Positions 1 to 11,959 of a stretch of DNA of 64,000 bases are shown in pieces. The stretch covers positions 11,955,907-12,019,906 of the forward strand of contig NC_092584.1 of NCBI RefSeq assembly GCF_016086655.4, given 5' to 3'. The notes below the pieces were generated by a model that saw nothing but the letters and a program-made list of their open reading frames with translations, had not been told where the DNA came from and searched no databases. The position numbers were made by a program, and so were the translations under genes. The DNA comes from Lepeophtheirus salmonis. Taxonomy: Eukaryota > Arthropoda > Copepoda > Siphonostomatoida > Caligidae. The stretch's first letter is position 1, and each line of letters begins with the position of its first letter.

Positions 1-213
1 GTCCAAAGTTTGGGTTGAGTGCAATTTGTGTGATTTTTGACCTGCATCAATGAGTCCCCCATCATCATCAGATCTGAATCCATTGGAAACAGCAGGCTTC
101 CACCATTGAAGCCTTGGACATAATGGATGAGGGGGATAGATCAGAAAGACTTGCTCTTTCTTTAACACCCATTCCAAGGCTGGTGGGCAGCTGATGGGAA
201 TCACATTGAATAA
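1..213 (+). pseudogene. Tc1/mariner transposase 3' end remnant
   Basis: The window opens inside the last part of a degenerate Tc1/mariner-type transposase. Around 50-90 one frame reads SPPSSSDLNPLE, the hallmark SPDLNPLE segment ahead of the last catalytic acid. Around 185-213 another frame ends AADGNHIE followed by a stop, the usual C-terminus of this family. The two motifs lie in different frames, so the copy is frameshifted and dead. Its 5' part lies outside the window. The family assignment rests on these two motifs only. Confidence 0.6.
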
Positions 214-3200
214 ATTATAGTTTAATTAATCTCTTTTTATTCTTGAGATATATGATCAAATATTGTTGAACGAATATTTTTATAGATTTGATTACCCACA
301 CTGTAGATTTGAGGTTTTATATACTAAAGATAAGATTTAAGGTATGTATATATCTAGAAAAATACATAAATGATGAGGAACGAAATATATATGAAGAAGT
401 AAAAACTGGAAGTGTGGACTGAAGAGTAGAAAAAAGTCATTTTATTTCACCTGTTAAGTTGATATATATTGAAAATGGAGTAACAAGGTCACTTTAATAT
501 ATTTTCACTTCCTCCTTCTATAAATATCTGCAATGATCCTGTTTTTTTTTCCCCTCTCGTTTTTTCTGTTTTGAGATTATTAATGTCAAAATTTAACAAC
601 ATAAAAACATCACTTGCATACAAAGGTCATGTGAAACCGTCAATTAGAGGAACCATTACTATGACCATGGTAAATGATACAGTTGGTAACAAAAAAAAGC
701 TCACTAACAAAAAAAGACACACACATTAACTATTTAGTTACCAAAGAAGGAATGAAAAAGAATTATGTTCATAATATGGCTGGCTTTGATCCATTTAGCC
801 TTTTTCTGTTCTTTTGTCTGTTCGTCGTTCATTCGTTCATTTTTCCGTCCATTCGTTCATTTTTGAACTCCGAAAAAAAACAAAAAAAAACATGAATAGT
901 AAAGTTTTTGGGAACTATACAAACCAATGTTCCCACGACATGGTAACAAATCCAGTAAATTCCGAGCTTGTGAATATCCGTGAACTCTGCATTAGTCAGA
1001 ATTATTAAGTGTCGATGAACTTAGCTTCAAATTGTAGACATGCACTTCCGTTTCTTTACATTAACATGATGTGCTGGACTTTAGCTAGATATGCTTTTTG
1101 CCAAATCTCATATAAAGTCCTATTCATTATTTATTAATTTTTAAATATATGGCCCGTCAAAACAAAAGCAAGCTAGAATGAATTTTCTCAAAATTGAGTG
1201 GGGATTGTATCAACATTCATGGACAAATTATGGCCCATTCCTACAAACAAATTATTTCTATTAACCCTTGGGTTGTGCCACAAACTGTACTTAAAGTACC
1301 CTAAAATGATGGACTTAATAAATTGATATTTAAATCAATATTTCAAATCCAAATATTAAATTGATACAATGACTTGATAAATTGATAGATTTTATTTGAA
1401 GAATTAAATAAAATAGCGGCTCTATACTAAAGTTGGTATTTTGAATCATCCTACGAATTTGAATACAACACTCTAACTGAATCAAAAAATGTCTCTCAAA
1501 TATTGGGCTGTGTGTTGAAGTACGCCGTAAAAAAATCAATTGGTTTTTTTTTTTATTTTCTTTATTTTTGTTCAAGATTGTTTGTATATTGATGCACCAA
1601 ATATTTCCTTCCCTTTCCTTTTTTTAAATGAAACACTGACCTTTAATTAAACACGTTCGTCAAAATGTGCCCTCGACCATCAGAGACACATAGAAACTGT
1701 GCTTCATTTTAATATATTTAGAGAGTATAAATAATTATAGATGGAACCCTTGTTATATATTTTCTTAAAAAAATATATAAACTTGTATTCTGGGATCTAT
1801 GAAGGTGAGGGTCCTCTTCATAATGAGTCAAAGTGGGTTTACAATTCGACATAAGAAGAAACGTGCATAAAAAACATAGTCACGTCAATTTGAATCTTGA
1901 AGCTAAGGGAACGCTTGAACACTTTTTCCTTTTCTTTTTCATGCATATACATGCACTGTGATCTACTCTCCCAATTTTTTCCAATGCCACGGTATTGTAG
2001 TCAATATTATGTACAAATATCACAATTTGTTGATAACTTTTTTCTTAATTGAATTATTCATCACTTATTATCATGCTTGATATCAAGAAAATTTTAAAAT
2101 ATTATCAACTCTCTTCTAACCTTTCATCTGGTGTTATAGGACTACTTGATGAGCTGAAAAATACCCTTCGAGAAATAAGAGTCCTTACTTGTAAAATAGA
2201 AATTTTCAAATCTAGTATTTTGTATTTAATCAAATATTGAATCCTGTATTTGAATTAATATACCAATGAGAGAAGAGACTCAAAACGATATTTTGCATCG
2301 TATAATGCCATAAATGAAGCTCAGGATCTGACATTCTTGTTTCATAGAGAAGATAACTAAATTATCCCTGCGCTCTGTCACTTTGGAAGATGGATATAAC
2401 TCAGAGACTCATCCTTCACATACCACGTCTAGAAATTACCTTTTATGCCAAAAGAAGCATATACACCCTACCTCTATCCGCGTTCCTTCTAGAAGAGCAT
2501 TGATAATATTGTAAACAGATTTTTATATCAAACATGATAATATGATATGATGTGATGAAGGATTTCAATTGAAAAAAAAAATTGATCACCAATTTGTGTA
2601 GTTTTATTCATAGTATTAAACAATTTTTTGTTTTATTTTTTATTAATTAATCAACATCCATTAACATTTTCATGTAGGGATTGTGTCAAAACATTAGGAG
2701 GTGTGACAAAAACGGATTCCATGCTGTTAAAAAAGGTTATATGGGGTTAGGTAATGGTTATTATTATAGGTAGAAAAAATGTTAGTTATATTATATAAAT
2801 AAATATACAATAGAAAATATGACTAAATTGATTGGTATATGTTGTTGCATTTTTGACTTTCATGCCATGATGATAAAATATACTTCAGTTAAGATTTTAT
2901 TAGAACAAAAGGGGGGAGGGGATATTTGGGATATAGTGTATGAGCTATAAAAACAGGAGAGTATAATAAGGTCACTACTCTATGTATAAAAACCTTCTAG
3001 AGTCAAGTTCCTTCACGGTTTCTAGGAAGACTGTACGGCAAAATATTTTCTTTAGAAAATTCTCATTTGCAAAAAATTGACTACGAATATACTTTACATA
3101 TATGTAGAGATTCATTTACAGGTTGGACTGACCCATTTAAGAAGACGTAGATAGTTTTAATATCTACAAATATGTTTATCCCATCTTCAGGACTCACAAA

Positions 3201-5452
3201 GATAAGAGCTTAAAATTTGACGAGTAGTATGACTACGACTACAAAAATACTATTATATCTCAGTGTTTTTGAAATAATCATAAAAACAGATCCACGGCTG
3301 TGAAACGTGCATTGTAAAAACGTACTGGGAAATAAAGAGATATCATTAATCGTTCTGACAAAGACGGTGTTGGTTTTTAATCTTCCTTGTAGTCATTTTA
3401 ATCATTGCTGAATTGATGCCATGAATGTGATAATTGAGTAATTACGAGAAATATAACATAATAACGTGTCACATATAGTGATGCGTCGACTTGAATAGAA
3501 TAAGTCGAGCCAACTGAGGCGAGTTAATGAATTAAGAAAGGAAGCAAGAACATTTCAAGTGTTTTAAGTACTCTGCCTTTATTTGCTAAATTGTACAATT
3601 CGTTACAAAATCGTGGAAAATGAAAAGACTCAGAGATTCGAAAAACCTCTTTAGAAATTTTTATTCATAATGAATCATTTGGACGTAGTTTAGCTACGAT
3701 ATTTATACTCATTATGAGGTTAGATCACACAAATTAAACCTACTCAATAAAATATTTAGTCGACTCAGTTGTTTTTTTTTTCAATTAAAAAAACCAATTC
3801 CAGCTTTTGAGTTGTGCTAAAAAATCATTGACTCCAGCCGAGTAGAAACTGAATTGACGTTAAATTAGCAAGAAAACAAATATGATTTATTCATTTTCAT
3901 TAAAAAAAAGTGAACAATTACCCCATTAATTGTATTGACAATCCATGTAAATTCAACTATTGGGTTATTCTTATTACAAGTAATTATCAGGAAAAAAAAT
4001 ACATTCTGGTACCCTAGAAGTAAGGGCAAAATTTTATTTTCGGAGATAAATGTAAATGTGGGGTTTGGCAGCCCACGCACGAGACCACAAATCATTTTCT
4101 CTTCAAATTACATCAACAAACTTTTAAAGGAACAATTTGGTGTTTACAACACGAAGAATGATGATTTTTTGGCCTTAATACTCTGGATAAATGAAGAAGA
4201 TTATTAATGCAGCTATTACAATGTGTCATCATATCTTGTATGCAAAACGTGCTTCCACGTAACATGATATCTCTGGTGTTTTATCAGTTGAGAGAATCTT
4301 CACCTTCGTATTAAAAAACGAATAGTACTTTTATGATTTTTCAAGTTTAGGTTTTTATTTTTGTGATATATATGTTTTTTTGTTTTATTCTATGTCTTTG
4401 ATTAAATTTTAGTGTCCTTATGTTTGAGTGGACGTATATTAAAGTGTTGTCCCATAAAACCAAATTTGATTTTTCAAATCCCCCATTTTTTATTTTATTT
4501 GATCCAGCTTCTTTGATATGAAAAAAAGAAAAGAAATATTTAAGACAACGATAACAAGTGCTGACGAGAGCTCAAAGTAAATTCGATAACTGGATCGTGG
4601 GGTGGACCATAAAATTTACATTCAAATGAAGCTTCCACAAAAAGTACTCCTTATAAATGTATTTTAACTCGTTTGACTATTCGTATGTAAATGTATAATT
4701 CTGTTGTGTAAAAGTTTGGTTTGTCTAATTTGAAGTATTTCTATGTAATTCAGTAAAAATTGTTTCAACTTTATCTTGTCTACCATACCCTGAATAGAGT
4801 GATGATTTTATAATTATTATTTTCGAATTGATACATAATAAAACTCTATTCCATATATTAGTATCACTTTTAATTAGTAATGCGTTCATAAAGGTCTATT
4901 TTTTTGGATGTTTGATGGTTAATTTCTTATTAATAGAGGAATAAAATGTAAAATACAAAATATCCGGCGATACTAAATTACCAACTTTTGTCATTTCGCT
5001 ACACCCTAATTTATATACACCTATATATGTTATTGATTTGAATACTTTACATTTTCATCGTACTATTAAATTAAATGATAGATAAGCCTTTCGTTTGACG
5101 AGAAAAAAAAGTTATAATAACAAGTAGAGTAATTATTTTTTTAAATAAACATATCATTTTTTGAAATGTAACTTGTACATTTATTTTATACAAGTTACAA
5201 CTTGTACATAAATTATATAAACTCTATATGATGACAAAGAATAAAACGAGTTCATATTCAATCATACTTCTGTATACTTAATGAGGAAATTCCAAGAAAA
5301 AGGTAAAAAAAACAACAAACATATTAAATATGCATTTATAAAAGTTCTAAAATTCTCGTCAGTTGCTTATGCAATATTCATAGACTCATAAGCATCTATA
5401 ACTGCCTAAAACAAACCTACATAATGATTAAATGAATAATCTTACAAAGTTA
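214..5452. other. Gene-poor AT-rich intergenic region
   Basis: No gene is supported here. The few open frames of 60-90 codons are AT-rich, lack domain motifs and look random. The stretch 1,010-1,290 resembles parts of 10,990-11,270 and 24,780-25,090 and is probably an old dispersed repeat. At 5,166-5,215 there is a cluster of ACTTGTA/TACAAGT words with a perfect 9-bp hairpin stem; a similar cluster lies near 25,284-25,323. Confidence 0.6.
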
Positions 5453-6099
5453 TACAGGGTGGTCCAGGTAAATTGGAAAAATATTTTAGGATCCATAACT
5501 AACGAACACTAAATGGGAGGGAGGGGGCGGGAGAAAACATAAACTTATTATTCTTTGAATGCCACATTTGATGACATTTAATCATCCCTTATGAGATTCG
5601 CTTTTCTTGATAACCTTGACTACACGGCATCGGAAGGTTTTTTAGGGTCGGGCAGCCTTGTGCTGATCCAGCAATGCCATTGTACTGGTTCTGGTTTTTG
5701 GCACACCGGCTAAAAAGGCCAACAAATTGTAGGAAGTCTTGGTTATAAAATGTTCTGTATTTTGGAGCTCGACTTTTTGCCCTGCAAACATCCCAGCCTC
5801 ACGATTTCTATCTCTCGGGGAGAGTCGAGCAAAAGGTCTGTGTCAAGTATCTTTTGTCTATGGAAGTCCTGAAGAAGTCTATTCCCGTACAATGGCAAGC
5901 TTGGACGGGCAGGAGGTAGACTGGGCCTGCCAAATCTTCCAGGGTCGTGTGGCCGTGGTAATCAAATGAGGATCTCATTATAAATAACTGAATTTCATTA
6001 AATGATGCTTTCAAATGATAAAAAAAGGATGGTTGTACCCATATTGTTTGTTCGTTATAAGCCGTTAAAGATTTTTTAATTGATCAAGACCACCCTGTA
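5453..6099 (-). mobile_element. Internally deleted mariner-like element with 12-bp TIRs
   Basis: The 12-bp sequence TACAGGGTGGTC at 5,453-5,464 is matched by its exact reverse complement at 6,088-6,099. Both begin with TA, consistent with mariner TA target sites. The interior is GC-richer than the surroundings. On the minus strand it carries a degenerate transposase tail, with a DQHKAARP-like stretch and then an FRCRVVKVIKK stretch resembling the C-terminal FRRRVEKVI of mariner transposases. No frame is intact and the element is only 647 bp, so it is non-autonomous. Confidence 0.75.
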
Positions 6100-6635
6100 C
6101 ATACTTAAAACATGTTTTTTTACGTTCATTGATGATCATATTAAGTGCTAGATTTTGAATGGGTAATTATTGCACATGATGAGAAATATTATGTCCATGA
6201 AATGATTCTGCTTGATGGGATATATTACATCCTCTTCCTATGTTGTCCATTAGAAGAACCTCTGAGAGCACAATGATTAAATAATCGATAGAGCGTTTGG
6301 ACATGACGTCATCATTAAAAAAGAAGGGTATCTTTGAAATTTTTATTTTTTATCGATGGAAACTATTGTTAATTTGAAATATAAGCCTTTTCACCAATTC
6401 GGGATTAATATTAATATTTCTTTACATAGTCCTTCCATGTCAAATGAATATTTTCTTAAACAACAAAACTTTTAATCCAAAATGATTGTACTTATTTTGT
6501 AAATTTGATTATGAATTATGAAAATATAGTTTTCATTCCAGTTTTATATATAACAAGAAAAAAAAAAGGTCAACAAACGATACGGATTTCAGAATATCTT
6601 GTAGACATACACAGGACTAAACTCACTTAAAAAGT
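6100..6635. other. Intergenic, nothing recognised
   Basis: AT-rich sequence without a supportable gene, repeat or element. Confidence 0.5.
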
Positions 6636-7230
6636 GCTCCATTAAAATCTGAACACTTTGAATTTTAAACTTCCACATGATATAATTTATTAGTTAATAA
6701 TATAATTTGAACAAAACTAATGATATAAATAGATGAGTGTTTGAACTCTCTAAATATACCCAGCCTTAGCGGCAGTGGAAGGGATAAAAACCGCTACGGA
6801 TGAAGTCATCTGTCATGGCGACCCAATGCGGGCTGACAGTGGCCTTGAAGGCCTCGTTGTTTGGATGACAGACACTACAGGCATTCCTGACTTGCACTAA
6901 AAGGGGTAGTTGAGGGGCTTGCCATCAGGGTTGTAGTGGGCTTAAAGTATGATAATTAATTTCAAAAGAACTAGAAAGACACATTCAAAAGAGTTTTGCA
7001 ACCAAAAAAATATGTCCCTTTCAATGCTTTTGTCAGACCCCAAGATCTCATTTTCTTTAACAGCTCCAAGTACAGTTTGGCATATTTGAGAGCGCCCTTT
7101 TTCCTCTACAAAGTTTTGGACTTGCTCACAGCGTATACATACTGTGGTCCTGGAGACACCCAACTGCTTGGAGTACACGAATGGAAATTCAAGGTGTCAC
7201 GCTCAAGTGTTATTTTCTCAATTTGCACGT
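6636..7230 (-). pseudogene. Decayed mariner transposase, minus strand
   Basis: On the minus strand, 7,180-7,000 reads a helix-turn-helix-like segment with YSKQLGVSRTTV, typical of the DNA-binding N-terminus of Tc1/mariner transposases. At 6,930-6,770 it reads VCHPNNEAFKATVSPHW followed by MTDDFIRSGF, the conserved C-terminal region. The catalytic core between them is missing, so this copy is internally deleted. The flank at 6,636-6,670 contains CTCCATTAAAATCTGAACAC, which resembles the ends of the related copies near 11,277 and 31,960 and is probably a degenerate terminal repeat. Confidence 0.65.
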
Positions 7231-8900
7231 AAGGTACAGAAGTAAGATTGTTTTGTTTAGTAAATTGAAAACGTTCCAGAATTGAAATACCAAAAGAATA
7301 TTAACTTATTACTTTCTTTTGATTCATGTCACTTAATTTGCCTTCGTCTTTTAAATAAAATCAATAAAATATATAATTATTTTATTACATTTTTGCTACT
7401 TTTAGAGAATAGTCCGAAATCACATTGCTCTAGGGGGGATGAATAATGCAACGGCGTAAGTCCTCACAAGGGGGGGAGAGAAGGTAAATATTATGCCCAA
7501 AAATAGAAACAAGATATTAAGGATTAATCAAAATAATTAGCTATTCGAAATTGGAAGCATTTAATCGAACAATATGTACAATAGTAATCAATACTCAATT
7601 ATCAGATAAATTATTCTTCCTTGTGCCAAATATGAATCATTCCATTTGTTAAAGAGTTGCAGTCATTGACCTTGTCCAAATGGAAAAAATATCCACTCTC
7701 CGACACATAGACTAATAATAGAATTTCCTGCTTTGTACAATAATTTTATTGATAATAAAAATCCATCAAAATGACACTCGTAAATTTTTTATTTAAGGTG
7801 CTTATGGAGGTACATTAAGACATGAAAAGAAGAATTTAGTCTGATTGATTTTTTTTTCCATGGACAATACTTTAATTTCTGCACTTTTGCACGTATTGTA
7901 TTAGAACTTGCAAAGTCAAATTAGTGCTTGTACTGGATTCGAGAAGAAAACTCCATTAACTAAGGTAAACCATTTTCTGTGAATGACACAAATTACCCCA
8001 AGCTATTATTTTAAAATTTGATAAACCCTAAGTATTCGTTTATGGAATAATTTCATCTGTAGTTTTTTTCTATTTAAAATCTTTCGTCATACCTATTTTT
8101 GGCAGGATATCTTTTTATTTAATCTAACATACTTAATTTAACTTGAAGTAACAAAATCGACAATTATTTTGAAAATGACTCGATCTTGCCAAAATATTAA
8201 CTTAACTAAACTCAAATTTGAATCATGAAATATTCGTGTATCTAATAATCTCATCATCAGTTTTTTTCTACATTTTTATTGAGTAATTCCTTATATATTT
8301 CTTTTTCATAACTATTTTTTGGCGGGATATATTTTATACTCTAATTAAAGCCAAAATTTTTATCTGTTTTTAATAATATAGTCACCAGATTTCTTTAATA
8401 AACTTAAATTTTAACCATTTTTAGGTGAAAATAAATTATTTACCGGACACATTTAGTCGTATTTAAACTCAACTTGACTTAATGCTCAATTATTTGACAT
8501 TCATCTTTTATCTCGAATACAACACTACAAATTATATCTTCGTATTTAGAGCATATTTTTTCGTGGAGAAGGGATTCCTTGAACAAATGTATTTTATCTT
8601 TTTACATGAAAAATAAAGTTAATGAAGCAGAAACTTAAATAAAAAAATACAGGTTGCAAATTTTATTCTAAGAATAGAATGAAGATCTTTCTTTCTTTTT
8701 TTGGTTTATTGAATCATTCATGGCATCAAAACGTATTCTTCTTGAAGATTGTACCGCTAAGGGAGTGCGGTGAGCACCTTCGCAATTTTTTTATTAAAGA
8801 GTGTCTACCCATAAATATACTTTATATTTTTGTAGATTAAAATTTTGTTATTAAAAAACAAAACGAATGCGGTTAGTAACACACACTAAAAAACTACAAT
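7231..8900. other. 5' flank of gene A1, shared with A3 and A4
   Basis: No gene. From about 7,510 onward the sequence aligns by eye with the flank of A3 (about 18,710-19,700) and in part with that of A4 (about 22,630-23,600). Shared segments include the ATTAAGGATTAATCAAAATAAT block near 7,515 and the CATTGACCTTG block near 7,663. The homology runs into the promoter, so this is duplicated gene-flank DNA. Unknown distal control elements could lie here. Confidence 0.6.
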
Positions 8901-8921
8901 CGATAAAGGGCATTCTTTTTC

Positions 8922-8958
8922 TTTAAAAAAGGAGGAAACACAAGTTCTTGTCATCAGT
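8922..8958 (+). promoter_or_regulatory. Core promoter of gene A1
   Basis: A TATA-like TTTAAAAAA lies at 8,922-8,930 and an arthropod initiator TCAGT at 8,954-8,958. The first T of the TATA-like box is 34 nt before the initiator A (8,956). Transcription from that A gives a 33-nt leader before the ATG at 8,989. Confidence 0.75.
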
Positions 8959-8988
8959 TGAAGGATCAACTCTCAAGCAACAACAAGA

Positions 8989-9844
8989 ATGAAGACTTTT
9001 GTATGAACTCACATTGATAAAATATATTCAATAGGAATGTTCTATAGCATGACCATTTTTATATTTACAGATTTTGTGCTCTGTTCTTTTGAGCTCTGCT
9101 CTTCTCATTGACGCCGGACTCGTCAGAGTACGACGTGACAAGCCTCTTTCTAACTATGGTTCTGGAGTTATTGGAGAAGCATCGGCTTTGAATCCTGTCA
9201 GAACTCCCTTCGGTGGCAGTTCTTCAGGGTCCTTCGGTGGATCCGTTTCCCAAACTTCTCCTCTTCGCCAAGTTGCTATCGTCAGTGAAACCAACAATGC
9301 TCCAGGAACCCTTGGAGATAACAGCGACTTTGACAACTCTTTCGAATCTGAAAACGGTATCAGACAAGAATCTTCTGGATCCACCGTCACAATTGGAGCC
9401 GACAACGTTGTTGTCATGAAGGGATCTTACGAATACATTGGTGATGATGGTCAAACTTACGTCGTCGACTGGATCGCTGATGAGAATGGTTTCCAACCCT
9501 CTGCCGCTCATCTCCCAAAAGAAGTCCCAATCCCATTCCCCGAAATTGCTGAAGCTGTTGCAGCTCAAATTGCTTTTGCTGCTGAAGAAGATGCTGCTAA
9601 TGGTGGTTCCTCTTTCAATAGTGGATCTTCATTCAATGGTGGATTCCAAGGACAATCCAGTGGATTCCAAGGTCAATCCAGTGGATTCCAAGGACAATCC
9701 AGTGGATTCCAAGGTCAATCTAGTGGATTCCAAGGGCAATCCAGTGGATTCCAAGGACAATCTAGTGGATTCAACTCCTTTGCTGCTGCTTCCAACAACC
9801 TTCCCGTTCGGGCAAGCCCCATTCTTCCCTCATACTCCAACTAA
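8989..9844 (+). CDS. Cuticle protein A1, RR-1 type with six GFQGQSS repeats
   Basis: Predicted secreted chitin-binding structural protein of the cuticle. Exon 1 is 8,989-9,000 (M-K-T-F). A 70-bp intron, 9,001-9,070, starts GTATGA and ends TTTACAG. Exon 2 is 9,071-9,844. The product is 261 residues. Residues 1-19 (MKTFILCSVLLSSALLIDA) form a signal peptide. A Gly/Ser linker follows to about residue 66. Residues 78-100 hold the extended RR lead-in (ETNNAPGTLGDNSDF). The RR-1 core is residues 121-153, with GSYEYIGDDGQ and DWIADENGFQP; Trp replaces the Tyr common in insects. Residues 195-236 are six perfect GFQGQSS repeats before the C-terminus. A poly(A) signal lies at 9,988. The ATG was chosen because only splicing supplies a start and the hydrophobic signal core. 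RR-1 membership is firm; the exact role in cuticle is inferred. Confidence 0.93.
9641..9766 (+). repeat. 21-bp coding minisatellite, 6 units (gene A1)
   Basis: Six tandem 21-bp units, each encoding GFQGQSS, differ only at silent positions such as CAAGGA/CAAGGT/CAAGGG and TCC/TCT. The unit length is a multiple of three, so gain or loss of units keeps the frame. Confidence 0.95.
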
Positions 9845-9987
9845 ATTATAACACAATGTATTAAATTAAGTGTATACCAAATATTTCATCTTTTAATTAC
9901 TTAACTAATGCATTTTCATAAACTTAGACATGCAATTTTATATTCTGTTTATTAATTTTATATTCAATTTTGCAATCAAAAGATATG

Positions 9988-9993
9988 AATAAA
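9988..9993 (+). terminator. Poly(A) signal of gene A1
   Basis: AATAAA 144 nt after the stop codon. The same signal is kept at the corresponding place after A2, A3 and A4. Confidence 0.65.
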
Positions 9994-10111
9994 TATCAAA
10001 AGTCTATTATGTGATTTTTTTTCATGTAGTCACTGTAGTAGGTAAATTAAGTTAAAAAGAAATAGGAACACAATTACTAAGGAATTGAACAATTTATATT
10101 CATGTTACAGG

Positions 10112-10916
10112 TAATGTGAAAAATGCCCGAGAAATCTATAAAATTTCCAAAACAGTGGGCAATTATCAATTTAAGTTCATTTACATTCTGAGGTAAAATG
10201 ATTGTGAGTAATTTGATTATTCAACAATTCATTGAAAGCAATTGTATAATTAAGGATTAATTCAAATACAATTTAATTACAAGCAATTTGATGATCTAAT
10301 GCAGAGATGTCCAAGCTATAGATCGTGGGCAATATTGTAGCCTGTCGAATGTTTAGGTGTGGCCCACTAATCATTTTCATTTCTAGTAGTAATGTTTAGT
10401 AAAATTATCGCAATATCATCCAAACACTTCGAACGCTCATAATACGTGAAAACATTGAAAAATATATTTGTATTTAATAGTTTTGTTTAATAGGTATAGT
10501 CATTTTCCAAAAAAAGAAATAACTCAACAGGTTCTGCAGCATAAAAACAAAATTCATGTGGCAATGCAGCCAATTATTTAAAAAAGCTAGATATCCGTGA
10601 TATGGTACAGTTTCATTGAAATTTATATTGTATAACCAAACTACTGTATGATAAAATATTGTTAAAAAGACTCAATTTTAATTTACAAAATATACCTGGA
10701 CAAACAAATTATGCAGGTGGATCAAAACTTATCACTCCCACATCCGGGGTATCAAGGATCCCTTCTAATATATTATAATACAGTCCGTGGCATGGGTTGT
10801 GCAAGTAAACAATTGGTCTATGAGAGTATTATTACCCACTGCCAACAAGATAATTGACAATTCACCTCTCTTTTGGTAATTTTGATAGATTGCCCGGGCA
10901 TTTTTCACATTTTCCA
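10112..10916. mobile_element. Foldback-like element with ~40-bp inverted ends
   Basis: The segment near 10,112-10,150 (AATGTGAAAAATGCCCGAG) and the reverse complement of 10,875-10,916 match over about 40 bp with a few differences. Inside lie one to two units of the ~100-bp repeat also seen near 14,600, 16,800 and 21,090, and a stretch at 10,302-10,400 (CAGAGATGTCCAAGCTATAG) resembling hAT-type element ends. Exact ends and target-site duplications were not resolved. Confidence 0.4.
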
Positions 10917-11274
10917 CTTTGACAGGGATTTTACATATAGGTCGCTTTAACGAAATTTTTCTAGAATGCCCGATTTCTACATTGGACTTCACATATATAA
11001 ACATAAGTTTTCAACGTATTTATATTAAACGAGGACCAGATGAGCTTCACAGTATCATTAATCATTTAAATATTACTTAACAAACATCTCATACTACTAA
11101 AAATTTTCTTCAAAGTTGCGCGTACATCAACTAAGTATGCATTTTTTCCCCTTGTATATCTGGTTCGTTGACATAAAATCAAGCAAGAGTTATTATTCTC
11201 AAAATTGGCTTTGTATAACATTTGTATATTTCTACAAATAATATTTAATTGTTATCAACAAATTATTTTACCGA

Positions 11275-11610
11275 ATGATCCATTAAAATCTGAATTAAAC
11301 TTTACATAATAAAATTGATTAATTAACAATATCATTTCATAAACATTAATACAATAAATATTCGTATATCTCAGATCCCTTAATATAGCCACCATTATCC
11401 GCAACGATGACTTTCAGGCAGCAATGGAAGTCCTGACACCCGTTGCAGATGTAGTCCTATGTCACGGTGTTCCAGTGCTTGCTGACAGTGGCTTTAAGAG
11501 CTTTAGAGTTTGGATGGGAGGCATTGCAGGTCCTCCCATTGACTTACACCCAATTGTGTAGTCTAGTGGGTTGGCCTCAGGCCCGTAGGGGAGCAAAAAG
11601 TGTTGAATAT
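11275..11610 (-). pseudogene. Mariner transposase 3' fragment, minus strand
   Basis: The minus strand reads EANPLDYTIGCKSM, then after frame changes SHPNSKALKATVSKHW, DYICNGCQDF and VIVADNGGYIKG. In order, these are the conserved segments of the last third of mariner transposases (PDLNPLDY, HPN..ALK.SV, FRRRLEAVI.A.GGYIE). An in-frame stop and frame changes show it is dead. The 3' flank GATCCATTAAAATCTGAA near 11,277 resembles the termini of the copies at 6,640 and 31,960. Confidence 0.7.
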
Positions 11611-11959
11611 TGCTTCTGAATTGAAAAAAACTAAGGACGATACATTTATATTCGACTTAGCACTGCATATTATACTGTATTTCCGGAAAGCTCAATCAAA
11701 TACATTAAAACTTTAAATCACATTATCATAATATTCAGTAGACATACACATACACAAATCCTATATTCTTAGTTTTGGATTTCTGATTTTTTTGGTTATT
11801 TGATGTTTTTCTTTGTTGTTGGTTTTTTTTTAATGTTTACTCATTATATAGATTTTTAGTATAATTTTGTAACAAAAGAGGTCTTTGTCTTTGGAAACTA
11901 ATTTTTAACTACAATATTCATTTATATGTTTACCAAATCCCAATTTAAAAAAAAAGTGT

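Noticed and set aside
9154..9851. Long open frames in other frames and on the minus strand across A1, repeated in A2-A4, B1-B3 and C1 (for example VDSKDNP or NPLDCPW repeats)
   Set aside because: They are shadows of the real frame. The 21-bp or 48-bp repeats lack stops in several frames, and the alternative products have no signal peptide, domain or splice structure.
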